From Ornatilinea sp. (lineage in GTDB: Bacteria; Chloroflexota; Anaerolineae; Anaerolineales; Anaerolineaceae), in the NCBI GenBank assembly GCA_018433975.1, contig JAHDQE010000034.1, forward strand, positions 1-64,000: 64,000 bases of DNA, in the 5' to 3' direction. Numbering within the stretch: the first letter of the stretch is position 1; the number at the start of each line of letters is the position of its first letter. Below are positions 35,782-44,977 of this stretch, piece by piece. Below the pieces are notes generated by a model, which was given only the letters and a program-made list of their open reading frames with translations, ran no database searches and was not told the origin of the DNA. The translations under genes were made by a program, and so were the position numbers.

Positions 35782-36100
35782 AGTACCTCCAGGAGTAAAG
35801 ATGTTTTTCGCGGCAATCATTCTTTACACTTACACAACTGCAGTAAGGTAAAAAATACCTGCTCTGCGATAACGGATTAATGCACATCTTTCTTAAAACT
35901 TAATTTCGCAAATATATTGTATAGTACTTTGCTGATTTCAATATGTCTACTATCTGGTCTAAGAGATCATAATGCAAACACAATCAAATAGCTTTAGAAA
36001 ATTCCAAAGACTTCCAAAAATGAATTACGATCATCTTCCTCAATACGAAATTGGATTGAGGAAGATCACCATAACCATCATTTAAATTTCAACGACAAAC
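35782..36100. other. 319-base intergenic region between LLM oxidoreductase and second hydroxylase genes
   Basis: No gene is supported. Next to the LLM gene stop lies the hairpin at 36033-36066. Around 35912-35941 the minus strand has TTGAAA followed 14-18 bases later by an AT-rich TACAATATAT stretch, a possible promoter for the FAD-FeS, membrane protein and molybdenum subunit genes. This gap divides the 15-kb block into at least two transcription units. Confidence 0.5.
36033..36066 (-). terminator. hairpin after the F420/LLM gene run
   Basis: A perfect 12-bp inverted repeat (ATCTTCCTCAAT, 36033-36044, with its complement at 36055-36066) with a 10-base loop lies 35 bases after the stop of the LLM oxidoreductase gene. 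It has no U-tract on the minus strand, so it may be a processing or stabilising structure rather than a simple terminator. Confidence 0.5.
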
Positions 36101-37099
36101 TTAATCCTGCGCAAATGTATCAATCAGTAACTTGATATCGCCACCGGCAGAATACAGGATAGGACAGGTGCAGCCATATTTACGATATTCTGCTACTTTT
36201 GCACGCGCTTCGTCCGGCGTACCGGAAGCCGTAATCCGTTCAATTAATTCATCCGGGACAAAATGCTTCGCTTCTTGAATTTGCTCGTGTGTAGCCGGCC
36301 AGCCCAGAATAGACTGGATTTCATGGACAATATCCATTGAAACATTTGATGCCTTGGCAATATGAGGCTGTTGTGCAAGATATTGAGTAAGAAGCTCGCG
36401 AGTTGCATCGTATGCTTTATCGTGGTCTTCATCCACTGAACACACGACTAGTTGTGGCCGGTCAATATCCTCAACAGTTCTTCCGGTTTTACGTGCTCCC
36501 GCATCCAGCAGTTCAAGAGCCCGCTCATTGTATTTCGGCTCAACGCAGTAATTCATCACCACGCCATCACACAACTCACCTGTTAGCTCCATCATTTTGG
36601 GCCCTGTGGCACCAATAAAAACTGGGACATTTCTGGGTTCTCGCCTTCCATGAACCACATCCAGTTCAATTCCATTCACATGGACAAATTCGCCGTCAAA
36701 TGATACGCGTTCCAAATTCAGGAGTTTCTTCAACACAATCACAGTTTCTCGCATGGCTTGCAATGGATTGCTGCGATCAATGCCAACGTTCTTTGCCAAT
36801 GGATCCCACCATGCACCGATCCCACAGATTATCCGGTCAGGGGCCAGATCGTCCAATGTCAAAAAGGTAGAGGCCAATAACCCAATATTCCTCGTCCAGT
36901 TATTGATCACACCAGATCCAACCTTAATCCGCTCTGTTACAGCGGCATAAGCAGCCATTGGGACAATTGCATCCCGCACCAGACGACTTTCTGCCTGCCA
37001 GACGGCCTCAAACCCGCGATCTTCTGCGTAACGCGCATAATCAAGCCCATCTCGTAAATCATGAGCATCCTGCAAATAAAGTGCCACACGTTCAGTCAT
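36101..37099 (-). CDS. LLM-class (F420-dependent) oxidoreductase
   Basis: This 332-residue luciferase-like TIM-barrel protein resembles methylene-tetrahydromethanopterin reductase and F420-dependent dehydrogenases: [50 protein letters not shown]. The family uses F420 or FMN. Here F420 is favoured because cofC, cofD and cofE lie directly upstream and the start overlaps cofC by 4 bases. The substrate is unknown, but it likely works with the molybdenum hydroxylases or amidohydrolase of the same block. Confidence 0.87.
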   Translation of the reverse strand: MTERVALYLQDAHDLRDGLDYARYAEDRGFEAVWQAESRLVRDAIVPMAAYAAVTERIKVGSGVINNWTRNIGLLASTFLTLDDLAPDRIICGIGAWWDPLAKNVGIDRSNPLQAMRETVIVLKKLLNLERVSFDGEFVHVNGIELDVVHGRREPRNVPVFIGATGPKMMELTGELCDGVVMNYCVEPKYNERALELLDAGARKTGRTVEDIDRPQLVVCSVDEDHDKAYDATRELLTQYLAQQPHIAKASNVSMDIVHEIQSILGWPATHEQIQEAKHFVPDELIERITASGTPDEARAKVAEYRKYGCTCPILYSAGGDIKLLIDTFAQD

Positions 37100-37755
37100 T
37101 TTTCCTCCAATTCGGGTTGTTTTGAATGATCAAAGATTAATTCTGGATTAATTTCACCAATTTGGATTTTCTTCAAAATTTCTAAATCTTCAGGGAGATC
37201 TAAATCAAATCCCAGAAAAGGGCTTATTCGTTTTTTGAGTAAAAAGCCATGGGATTCCGATTCTGCAATATGAAGCTGGTAGGAATTGGGCCCATAATGG
37301 TATTCTATTTCACCAATAGGGTTTAGATAAAGTGCATTGGTCCCACTAAGATGCCGGTCTGGTGCAATGATCATTTCTGGCGGGTCGCCTGAAAGATCAA
37401 GCATTTGATCAATTTCATCCGTCGTAACCAGGGGCAGGTCCGCAGGTATTACCAGCAATTCTCTGGTTTCATAAAGTTGTGCCATTCGGGTTGCCAGTTT
37501 CAACGCCAGGTTCAGATTGGAACTGCTGTCTTCCTGAAGTGTACGGGTCTTATATTGGCGCGCAATCGACAGAACAGATGGATCCCTGCTGATAACCAAT
37601 ATTTGATTAATACGGCTTACATTCACAAGTGCCTGCATCGTATGTTCAAACAAAAAAGTGTTCAATTCAGTGCGTTCTTCTTCTGAAAGCACACCTGCCA
37701 GTCGAGATTTTCCTCTCCGAATTGGTTTTACCGGTACAATCGCCCACAGGCTCAT
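37096..37755 (-). CDS. cofC: 2-phospho-L-lactate (or related) guanylyltransferase CofC
   Basis: A 219-residue nucleotidyltransferase. The start [21 protein letters not shown] holds the GTP-binding pattern of CofC/FbiD, and [17 protein letters not shown] is the metal-binding strand. It activates 2-phospholactate, phosphoenolpyruvate or 3-phosphoglycerate with GTP as the first committed step of F420 side-chain synthesis; which acid is used cannot be read by eye. It overlaps cofD by 4 bases upstream and the LLM gene by 4 bases downstream. Confidence 0.92.
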   Translation of the reverse strand: MSLWAIVPVKPIRRGKSRLAGVLSEEERTELNTFLFEHTMQALVNVSRINQILVISRDPSVLSIARQYKTRTLQEDSSSNLNLALKLATRMAQLYETRELLVIPADLPLVTTDEIDQMLDLSGDPPEMIIAPDRHLSGTNALYLNPIGEIEYHYGPNSYQLHIAESESHGFLLKKRISPFLGFDLDLPEDLEILKKIQIGEINPELIFDHSKQPELEEK

Positions 37756-38699
37756 AAATTTTTACCCTTTAATTGACTTTCACAAAACTGTAACAGCTCA
37801 ATTGCTAATCGCTTTCGATCTTCAGAATCGCGCATGAATACATTTGTCATCATTGGAATTATACCTAAACGCGAAATTTGTTTTGCGTCCTTTTCATCTT
37901 CCGTATCAATCAGGATACCCGAAATCAACCCCTGATAATGGCGGCTAACAGACACGGAAGAAGGTTCAATTCCCAACTCGGTATACATTTTTGCGGCAGG
38001 TCCTTTTATGGCTTTTCCTCCAATCAAAGGAGAAACCGCCACAACCAACTTCTCATTTAAGGCCTTCCGCACTCCTGGCACACTTAATATGGGGGTAACA
38101 CTGACCCAGGGGTTGGATGGACAAATAATTACACAATCTGCTTCTTGAATTGCGGTTAACACTCCTGGAGCCGGTCTGGACTGTTCAACTCCTCTGAACT
38201 CAAATCCTTTTACTTTCGGTTCACAACGTAAATGGACAAAATATTCCTGAAAAGGAAGCGACTTCTCATCCTGTGTGTGAACATAAGTTGCCACTTCATT
38301 ATCTGTCATGGGCAGTATAACAGTCTGAATGCCAAACCTTTGGCAAAAATGTTCCACCACCGCACTGAGAGACCAGCCCTGAAACAGGCAACTGGTTCGA
38401 TCCAGATGGTGACCCAGGTCCTTATCGCCAAGTCGAAACCAGGCGGGAGCATCCAACTGTTCTAAAGTTGTCAGGGCATTCCAGGTTTCATCTTTCCTGC
38501 CCCAACCGGTTGATGGATCGGCAATTCCTGCGAGGGTATAACATACTGTGTCCAGATCAGGGCAAATTCTCAAGCCCAAGAAATTAAAATCATCTCCGGT
38601 GTTAACCACAACGGACAAATCCGATGCGCCAAGACAATCTGCAAGACCATCAACCAGTTTTGCTCCGCCAACCCCGCCGGCCAATGCCACAACTTTCAT
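37752..38699 (-). CDS. cofD: 2-phospho-L-lactate transferase CofD
   Basis: A 315-residue CofD/FbiA enzyme with VALAGGVGGAKLVDGLA at the N-terminus, VVNTGDDFNFLGLRICPDLDT and IICPSNPWVSVTPIL, all characteristic. It joins the activated three-carbon unit to the deazaflavin Fo, giving F420-0 or dehydro-F420-0. Length is normal. It overlaps the cofC gene, and the 2H phosphoesterase gene lies 3 bases upstream, so the run is one transcription unit. Confidence 0.95.
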   Translation of the reverse strand: MKVVALAGGVGGAKLVDGLADCLGASDLSVVVNTGDDFNFLGLRICPDLDTVCYTLAGIADPSTGWGRKDETWNALTTLEQLDAPAWFRLGDKDLGHHLDRTSCLFQGWSLSAVVEHFCQRFGIQTVILPMTDNEVATYVHTQDEKSLPFQEYFVHLRCEPKVKGFEFRGVEQSRPAPGVLTAIQEADCVIICPSNPWVSVTPILSVPGVRKALNEKLVVAVSPLIGGKAIKGPAAKMYTELGIEPSSVSVSRHYQGLISGILIDTEDEKDAKQISRLGIIPMMTNVFMRDSEDRKRLAIELLQFCESQLKGKNL

Positions 38700-38702
38700 A
38701 GT

Positions 38703-39245
38703 CTACGCCCGCCCGTTAAATGCAACGTTAAATTTCATACCAAAATCCGTTCCATCCAGATAGATCGCAGCAAAATGATCCACCACAATTTCAAGGTGTA
38801 AGGGCTGGAATGCAAGATCCATAACGGCGCAAGCCAGTTTATCCGGGATAACATCTTTGTAAGCCAACGTAATGTGAGGAATCCAGGTATCGGGAGAATA
38901 AACTTGTTGAAGTCCATCTGCACATTCAGACACTCCTTCCCATAATCTCTGATGGATTTCAATTAATGCCTTCGTTTTCATCAGAGCGTAATACAATACC
39001 GGAATCTCTTTGGTAAATATCCCCAGACCAATTCCCTGCACAGAAAAAGGCGGAGTTTTTTCGGCAACATCTTTGAGTACAGAATTAATTTTTTCGAGAT
39101 CGTAATTTTCTGCAACCTGCCAGGAAAGATGCGGCATAGGGGCAATCTTTATACCACTCAACCCGCATTCTCTCTCCAGCCGTTGCCAGGTTCGCTCTGT
39201 TTTCGAATTTGCCGAGAATTCAAGTAACGTAGCAATTGCGATCAT
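38703..39245 (-). CDS. 2H phosphoesterase / 2'-5' RNA ligase superfamily protein
   Basis: A 180-residue protein with the two H-x-[ST]-x signatures of the 2H superfamily: HLSW at residue 39 and HITL at residue 124. These lie in a bilobal repeat of normal size for LigT-like proteins. Such enzymes hydrolyse cyclic nucleotide phosphates or 2'-5' linkages. It is packed between cofE (2-base gap) and cofD (3-base gap). That position is unexpected for an RNA enzyme and suggests a link to F420 chemistry or a neutral passenger. Confidence 0.8.
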   Translation of the reverse strand: MIAIATLLEFSANSKTERTWQRLERECGLSGIKIAPMPHLSWQVAENYDLEKINSVLKDVAEKTPPFSVQGIGLGIFTKEIPVLYYALMKTKALIEIHQRLWEGVSECADGLQQVYSPDTWIPHITLAYKDVIPDKLACAVMDLAFQPLHLEIVVDHFAAIYLDGTDFGMKFNVAFNGRA

Positions 39246-39247
39246 TT

Positions 39248-40015
39248 TTATCGGAACATATCCTGTTCTCTAGGTCTAATCAATTCCTCCAGCGAAGCTT
39301 CACGCATTGGATATGGAAATCCCCGGACATGAACCACCGGAACGGCCTCACCCGCCTGCCCCATCATCAAGGACGCTCCAGCAGCCAATTCATCCGCCGC
39401 AGCAACTTGACTCACCTGAAGTTTATACCCAAACAAGTCCTCCTCCCCCCTCAGATCAACAAGCGCAGGAAAACCCGAGAGTCCGATCGTCATGCCAATC
39501 GTACCCATTCTCCAGGCGCGACCGTGTGAATCGATAATCAAAACGCCAAGCCGAACCCCATATCGTTTTTCGAGGTCTACACGCAATTTTCTTGCCGATT
39601 CATCAGCATTTTGAGGCAGCAAGAGAACCCAGTTCTCCGGCTGTCCGCCCAAGCTCTGAACATTAGAATGGTCTATGCCCGCGTTTGCACAGATAAACCC
39701 ATTCCGGTGTTCTGCAATAATAACGCCGGGACGTACACGCAAAATAGCCTTGCTTTCCTGAAGCACCAACTCCACAAATCGTGGGTCCTTCAGAGCCACT
39801 GCGGCTAATTCCTCAGCCTTTTTGGAAGGTTTAATCTGAGAAAGATCTGCAAACCGCCCTTCAGCTTTTGAAACGATTTTCTGTGCTAAAACCAGAATGT
39901 CACCATTCTCCGGTTTCACGCCATTTTTAGTTAACGCCTCAAAGATCAAATCGCCGAGATTATCTCCCGGTTTAAGTATTGGAATCCCAGATAAAGCAGT
40001 CAGTGTTAACGGCAT
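39248..40015 (-). CDS. cofE: coenzyme F420-0:L-glutamate ligase CofE
   Basis: A 255-residue F420 gamma-glutamyl ligase. Marks are LTALSGIPILKPGDNLGDLI, ILVLAQKIVSKAEGR, VRPGVIIAEHRNGFICANAGID and VLIIDSHGRAWRMGTIG. It adds glutamate to F420-0 with GTP. It is the short, archaeal-like form without the C-terminal flavin reductase domain of mycobacterial FbiB. A separate dehydro-F420-0 reductase would be needed if the pathway uses phosphoenolpyruvate; none is obvious in the window. Confidence 0.95.
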   Translation of the reverse strand: MPLTLTALSGIPILKPGDNLGDLIFEALTKNGVKPENGDILVLAQKIVSKAEGRFADLSQIKPSKKAEELAAVALKDPRFVELVLQESKAILRVRPGVIIAEHRNGFICANAGIDHSNVQSLGGQPENWVLLLPQNADESARKLRVDLEKRYGVRLGVLIIDSHGRAWRMGTIGMTIGLSGFPALVDLRGEEDLFGYKLQVSQVAAADELAAGASLMMGQAGEAVPVVHVRGFPYPMREASLEELIRPREQDMFR

Positions 40016-40077
40016 TTTAATTTTGTTTCACCTTTATCCAATCAACAAAAGCAGTTTAACTTCACGACCGCTGGAAC

Positions 40078-40764
40078 TTATTCCGGACGCTCAATACCCG
40101 TTATCCGTATCCCTGAAGCCTCGACACCATATTGTTTGTTGAGTCCAATCAAGATCGAGGTCAATCCTTCTACAACAACACTGTTTTCAATCACACCGGC
40201 ATCCCAACCGATCAAACCCGCATCTTTTACCAGGCTCAATACCACTTGGCGGTTTGCTTTCCCGGTGCCGCAAACCAGAATATCACAATCTACATCTTCA
40301 TCTTTTAAGAGGTTTTCATAAGAAATATTCTGAAAAGCAGCCACTACAAATACGTCCTCGCCGAGGATTTTTTGGGCCTCCTGAGCGGCGCTTCCGGCTT
40401 GCGGCATTTGAACCTTCGTCACTTTAGGAGGAACCAAAGGAACGGAAACATCCACAAATATTTTCCCCTGGACATAAGGTTTGATTCCCTCAAGCATTGC
40501 TGTATGTGCACTAAATGGAACCGTCATAACAATAAGATCGCCTTCTTGAGCTGCTTCGGGGTTTGTTTTTCCCTCTACACTCATCGGCTGGTCAAACAAT
40601 TCGCGAATCGAATCTGCGGCGACTTTTGCTTTCTCCGCTTGCCGCGAACCAATTACGATCCGGTATCCGGCTTTTGCCCATCGATAAGCCAATCCCTTGC
40701 CCTCTTTTCCTGTGCCACCTAAAATTGAGATGGTCTTGATTTCTGGTGTAACCTGTTCGCTCAC
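40078..40764 (-). CDS. npdG: NADPH-dependent F420 reductase (Fno)
   Basis: A 228-residue Rossmann protein with TISILGGTGKEGKGLAYRWAK and the NADPH-selecting IVIGSRQAEKA, close to archaeal F420:NADPH oxidoreductases. TVPFSAHTAMLEGI and later motifs agree. It would move hydride between F420H2 and NADP+, tying the LLM enzyme to the NADP pool. It lies 62 bases upstream of cofE and 38 bases downstream of the amidohydrolase gene, in the same direction. Confidence 0.92.
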   Translation of the reverse strand: MSEQVTPEIKTISILGGTGKEGKGLAYRWAKAGYRIVIGSRQAEKAKVAADSIRELFDQPMSVEGKTNPEAAQEGDLIVMTVPFSAHTAMLEGIKPYVQGKIFVDVSVPLVPPKVTKVQMPQAGSAAQEAQKILGEDVFVVAAFQNISYENLLKDEDVDCDILVCGTGKANRQVVLSLVKDAGLIGWDAGVIENSVVVEGLTSILIGLNKQYGVEASGIRITGIERPE

Positions 40765-40802
40765 ATTGCCTCCATAAATAAAATAGTATCCACTTTATAT
40801 TT

Positions 40803-42149
40803 TTAAAACTGCTTCGCGTATCGCTCCCACACCCCCGGCGCATTTCTGAGAGCTTCCGAGGCAATCTTTTCTTCATCCAGTGTCAACAACACTCTGTCTT
40901 TCATTAAGACTTTCCCGTCCACCATTGTCATGGTAATCATGCTCGAATGGAAGCCAAATACAATGTGCCACGGGAGATTTCCCGCGGTCAACGGAGTAAA
41001 GGGTTGGTAATCCACAAAAATAATATCTGCTTGTGCCCCGGGTTTAAGAACACCTACCGGGCCGGTATCAAACAAGTTATTCACCAGCTCGGCATTGGTA
41101 TAAATTGCCATTTGAGCAATGTCCACAGCAGACATACGCCGTGGGTCCCGGTTTGCCAATTTATGTACAAAATAAGTAGCTTTCCACTCCTCCCACATAT
41201 CGTTGGACATTCCATCGTTCCCCAGCCCAACCTTAACTCCCGCTCGCATCATCGATTCAATAGCAGTAATTCCCACTGCATTATTCATATTGGAGCGTGG
41301 CTGGTGCGTGACCCAGGTTCCTGTATCCGCAAGGATATTAATTTCCCGAGTATCTACATGGACTGCATGGGCGACAATTGTTTTTGGTCCCAAAATGCCG
41401 TGTTTTTGCAATCGGTCTACAGCACGCATTCCGCTTTTTGCCAGACTATCATATTCGTCTGATGGATGCTCTGCCACATGAATGTGAAACCCGGTATCAT
41501 CCGGGAGCGCTTCACGGCACAAGTCTAGGGTGCGTTCGGACAATGTAAGGCCGGCATGAAGCCCAAACAGGGCTGCCAACCGCCCGTTCAAAGAATTTCC
41601 ACCTTTAACGGATTGGATGAAACGGACATTCTCATCAATACCGGCTTGCATGCGTTCCGCTCCACCCCGGTCCGTAACTTCATAACACAAAGCTGCCCGA
41701 ATCCCCGATTTCTCCACTGTTTGAGCAATTTCATCCAGAGAGCCTGCAATGGCATTCGGAGACGCGTGATGGTCGATCAGAGTGGTAGTGCCGTGTTTTA
41801 TAGCATCAATGATGCAGACCAACGCAGAATACCGAACGTCTTCCATGGTCAACGCTTGATCAAGTTTAAACCACAGTTTTTCAAGAATTTCAGGAAAGGC
41901 ATTGGGGGCCGCACCGGGTATCGACATACCCCGGGAATACGCACCATAGAAATGGGTGTGCCCACAAATATTGCCCGGCATGACATACTGCCCATGAGCG
42001 TCCAAACGCTCCTCTTGGGGAAAGCGTTCAAGAAGGGCGTCCTGCAAATCCAGTTCAACGATTTTGTCATTCTCAATCCGCAGAGCATAGCCATCCAGAA
42101 TTTGGTTTTCTTTCTCCCAGGTGATGAATTTTCCGTTCGTGATCAGCAT
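40803..42149 (-). CDS. SsnA-like amidohydrolase
   Basis: A 448-residue metal-dependent deaminase/hydrolase of the amidohydrolase superfamily. Metal ligands are seen in CGHTHFYGAYSRG, HIHVAEHPSDEYDS, VAHAVHVD and GLGNDGMSND. The overall pattern, including TTTLIDHHASPNAI and NAFPEILEKLWFKLDQ, looks like SsnA, found in E. coli and clostridia beside selenium-dependent molybdenum hydroxylases and purine catabolism genes. It starts one base before the stop-proximal end of the large hydroxylase gene, so the two are made together. Confidence 0.88.
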   Translation of the reverse strand: MLITNGKFITWEKENQILDGYALRIENDKIVELDLQDALLERFPQEERLDAHGQYVMPGNICGHTHFYGAYSRGMSIPGAAPNAFPEILEKLWFKLDQALTMEDVRYSALVCIIDAIKHGTTTLIDHHASPNAIAGSLDEIAQTVEKSGIRAALCYEVTDRGGAERMQAGIDENVRFIQSVKGGNSLNGRLAALFGLHAGLTLSERTLDLCREALPDDTGFHIHVAEHPSDEYDSLAKSGMRAVDRLQKHGILGPKTIVAHAVHVDTREINILADTGTWVTHQPRSNMNNAVGITAIESMMRAGVKVGLGNDGMSNDMWEEWKATYFVHKLANRDPRRMSAVDIAQMAIYTNAELVNNLFDTGPVGVLKPGAQADIIFVDYQPFTPLTAGNLPWHIVFGFHSSMITMTMVDGKVLMKDRVLLTLDEEKIASEALRNAPGVWERYAKQF

Positions 42150-44951
42150 TTACATCTCCTTCAAATCAAACAACTCGGTTACGATCAGTTCCTGATCTAC
42201 AGGTAGACTATCCACTCGAACACCCACTGCATTATAAATTGCATTAGTAATTGCAGGAGTAGTTGGAATACTGATGATTTCTCCTACCCCCTTTGCTCCA
42301 AATGGCCCTTCAGCAATAGGATCTTCCACGATGATTGAGGTGATTTCAGGGGTTTGTGCAATCGAGGGGATTCGGTAACGTGCCAACCGGTCTGTAACCA
42401 CCCGCCCATTCTCCACAATAAATTTTTCGGTAAGCGCATTGCCCATTCCCATCACGACACCGCCCTCCACCTGTCCCTGTAAGCCAAGCGGATTCAAAGC
42501 CATTCCGACATCGGTCGCAGCAATTACGCGCAAAACCTGTACCTCACCTGTCAAAGTATTGACTTCCACTTCAGCAGCTTGAGAAGCAAACGAAAAACCA
42601 AAGTGCATGTCTCCATTTTCGCCCAATGGCCTTGTTTCGGGTGCCCAATAATCATAAAGCACCTTGGGCTCTTTCCCATCTGCCTTCATCGCAGTATAAA
42701 CCTCTTGCATGGAAACAGAATCCCCATTGCACCGCACGAATCCATTTTCGAAGCGTAATTCAGAGGGAGGAACATCAAATTTTTCGGCCATAGTGCTGCG
42801 GATGGCTTCTTTCATGGCTCGGGCTGCCATACGCCCTGCATTACCGCTCACAAAAGTCTGGCGAGATGCTGTCGTAGGGCCGCCGTCCGGTGTCAGGTCT
42901 GTATCAGATAGAAGCACCTGAACCTGCTCTACAGGCAGTTGAAGTTCTTCTGAAACAATCAATTGGAGGACGGTCACTAAGCCCTGTCCCAAATCAGCGG
43001 AAGATGTGCGCACCTCAAATTTCCCATTGGGGAACAATTCAACAATTGCCCCCGCGTGATCCGGTGCGCCGCCTCCCAATCCGGTATTTTTATAAGCCGC
43101 AGCAAATCCCCATGCGCGCTTTTTATATTCCTCACCTGGAACTGCTTTGGATTGATAGGGATTGCCCTCTGAGAGCCGCTGCATTTCTTGCTCGGTTTTA
43201 TCAATACATTCCAGCAGCCCTACACTATCTTTCAATACCTGTCCGGTATTGGTGACCGACCCAACGCGCAGGGCGTTTTTCCGGCGTAATTCAATCGGGT
43301 CAATATCCAGCTTTTCTGCCAGCATATCCATCATCGTTTCAACTGCAAAGGCGGATTGGGTGACGCCAAAACCCCGATACGCACCCGAGGGTGGATTGTT
43401 GGTATACATGGCATAGCAATCTGCTTTTACATGAGGAATAATATAAGGTCCGGCAGAATGAGTAGTCGCCCGGGTCATCACATATTCACCCAGCGAAGCA
43501 TAGGCCCCGGTATCTCCGTATAATTCGGTCTGAACAGCGACCAGCGTTCCATCTTTTCTGGCGCCGACTTTGACGCGAATTTGTGTGGCGTGTCTTTTGG
43601 GATGTGCAATTAAACTTTCCCGGCGATCATAAAGAAGTTTAACCGGATACCCGGTGAAATTCGCCAGCAAGGCCGCGTGAATCTGACCTGCAATGTCTTC
43701 CTTTCCGCCAAAGCCGCCCCCAATCAGCATCCCCCGTACTCGGATTCGTTCTTCTTCCCATCCCAACGCGTGGGCAATTTGCTCGCGATCCTCGTAAGGA
43801 ATTTGTGATCCTACATAAACTTCCAACCGGCCATCGGGCAAAGGACGAGCAATGCTGCACTCCGGCTCCAAAAAAGCATGGTCGGTAGTTGCAGTATGGA
43901 AAGTATGCTCCATAACAATGTCCGATTCGGCAAACCCGTTCTCAACATCTCCCTTGCGCACTTTAATATGCTTCAGCAAATTCCCATTTTCGTGAATCTT
44001 AACCGCATCCGCCTCAAAGGCCTGAACCGGATCTGTGATTACCGGCAGTTCGTCAAACTCAAGGTCAATTAACTTTAACGCCTGTTCGGCAATATCTGCC
44101 GTATCGGCGGCCACAATTGCAACTGCATCGCCAACGTACCGTGTTTTTTCGCCTAACGCCACCAAAACCGGCCAATCCTGGATTACCAATCCATGGATAT
44201 TCTTGCCGGGGATATCTTCAGCGGTAAGAACCGCGCGAACTCCTGGCAAATTACGCGCTTTTTCAACATCCAATCGGGTCAGAATACCATGTGGGATTTC
44301 AGCACGCTTCACGCGGGCATATAACATCCCTTCAAACTTGATATCGTCCGTAAACAAGGCTTCGCCGGTTACTTTTTCCGTTGCCTCAGGACGCGGGAAA
44401 AGCCTCCCAACAGATTTCCTGGGATGGCTTGAAGCAAGAATATCAGGGGGCTCCACGGGTTGTCCCGTTCTTACGGATTTCGCAGCCGCCTGAATAGCGT
44501 TCTCAATGGTTGGATATGCCGCGCACCGGCATAATGTATCCTTCAATTCCCGTCGGACATCTTCCGAAGTAGGCGTTGGATTTTCCTGCAGCAAAGCGTA
44601 TGCAGTCATAATCTGGCCCGGACTGCAAAAGCCACATTGAACAGCACCGTAATCCACAAAAGCTTGTTGAAGCGGATGCAATTTTTTCTCTCCTGCTTCG
44701 AGCACCGCCAGCCCTTCAATTGTCAAAACCTCATGTCCATGAGCGCGTTGGGCCGGATAAGTACAGGATAATATCGGTTTCCCATCCAGAAGTACCGTAC
44801 AGGCACCACATTCCGCCTCATTACACCCAATTTTTGTCCCCGTAAGACCCAGTTTTTCCCGTAAAACATTCGCTAACATTTCCCCCGGATCAACATCTAC
44901 CGAAACGACATGTCCATTTACAGTAAATTCAAGTCTGTTTTGTTTTTCCAT
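42150..44951 (-). CDS. fused [2Fe-2S] and molybdopterin-binding subunit, xanthine dehydrogenase family
   Basis: A 933-residue fusion starting at ATG 44951, with GGAG 5 bases before it. Residues 1-160 are the CoxS-type iron-sulfur domain: CNEAECGACTVLLDG, QCGFCSPGQ and DTLCRCAAY, with all eight cysteine positions apparently present. From ~180 the molybdenum domain follows, with GMLIGGGFGGKEDIAG, SGAYRGFGVTQSAFAVE and the terminal FGAKGVGEIISIP (catalytic Glu). The FeS-Mo fusion resembles XdhD-type enzymes, which share loci with ssnA, yqeC and mocA. It pairs with the FAD subunit at 44978-45859. Confidence 0.93.
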   Translation of the reverse strand: MEKQNRLEFTVNGHVVSVDVDPGEMLANVLREKLGLTGTKIGCNEAECGACTVLLDGKPILSCTYPAQRAHGHEVLTIEGLAVLEAGEKKLHPLQQAFVDYGAVQCGFCSPGQIMTAYALLQENPTPTSEDVRRELKDTLCRCAAYPTIENAIQAAAKSVRTGQPVEPPDILASSHPRKSVGRLFPRPEATEKVTGEALFTDDIKFEGMLYARVKRAEIPHGILTRLDVEKARNLPGVRAVLTAEDIPGKNIHGLVIQDWPVLVALGEKTRYVGDAVAIVAADTADIAEQALKLIDLEFDELPVITDPVQAFEADAVKIHENGNLLKHIKVRKGDVENGFAESDIVMEHTFHTATTDHAFLEPECSIARPLPDGRLEVYVGSQIPYEDREQIAHALGWEEERIRVRGMLIGGGFGGKEDIAGQIHAALLANFTGYPVKLLYDRRESLIAHPKRHATQIRVKVGARKDGTLVAVQTELYGDTGAYASLGEYVMTRATTHSAGPYIIPHVKADCYAMYTNNPPSGAYRGFGVTQSAFAVETMMDMLAEKLDIDPIELRRKNALRVGSVTNTGQVLKDSVGLLECIDKTEQEMQRLSEGNPYQSKAVPGEEYKKRAWGFAAAYKNTGLGGGAPDHAGAIVELFPNGKFEVRTSSADLGQGLVTVLQLIVSEELQLPVEQVQVLLSDTDLTPDGGPTTASRQTFVSGNAGRMAARAMKEAIRSTMAEKFDVPPSELRFENGFVRCNGDSVSMQEVYTAMKADGKEPKVLYDYWAPETRPLGENGDMHFGFSFASQAAEVEVNTLTGEVQVLRVIAATDVGMALNPLGLQGQVEGGVVMGMGNALTEKFIVENGRVVTDRLARYRIPSIAQTPEITSIIVEDPIAEGPFGAKGVGEIISIPTTPAITNAIYNAVGVRVDSLPVDQELIVTELFDLKEM

Positions 44952-44977
44952 TTTCACTCCAAACCATTAAAACCTGT

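Noticed and set aside
41556-42206. 216-codon open frame on the plus strand
   Set aside because: It is antisense to the SsnA-like amidohydrolase, whose metal motifs are intact; the product looks like shadow sequence.
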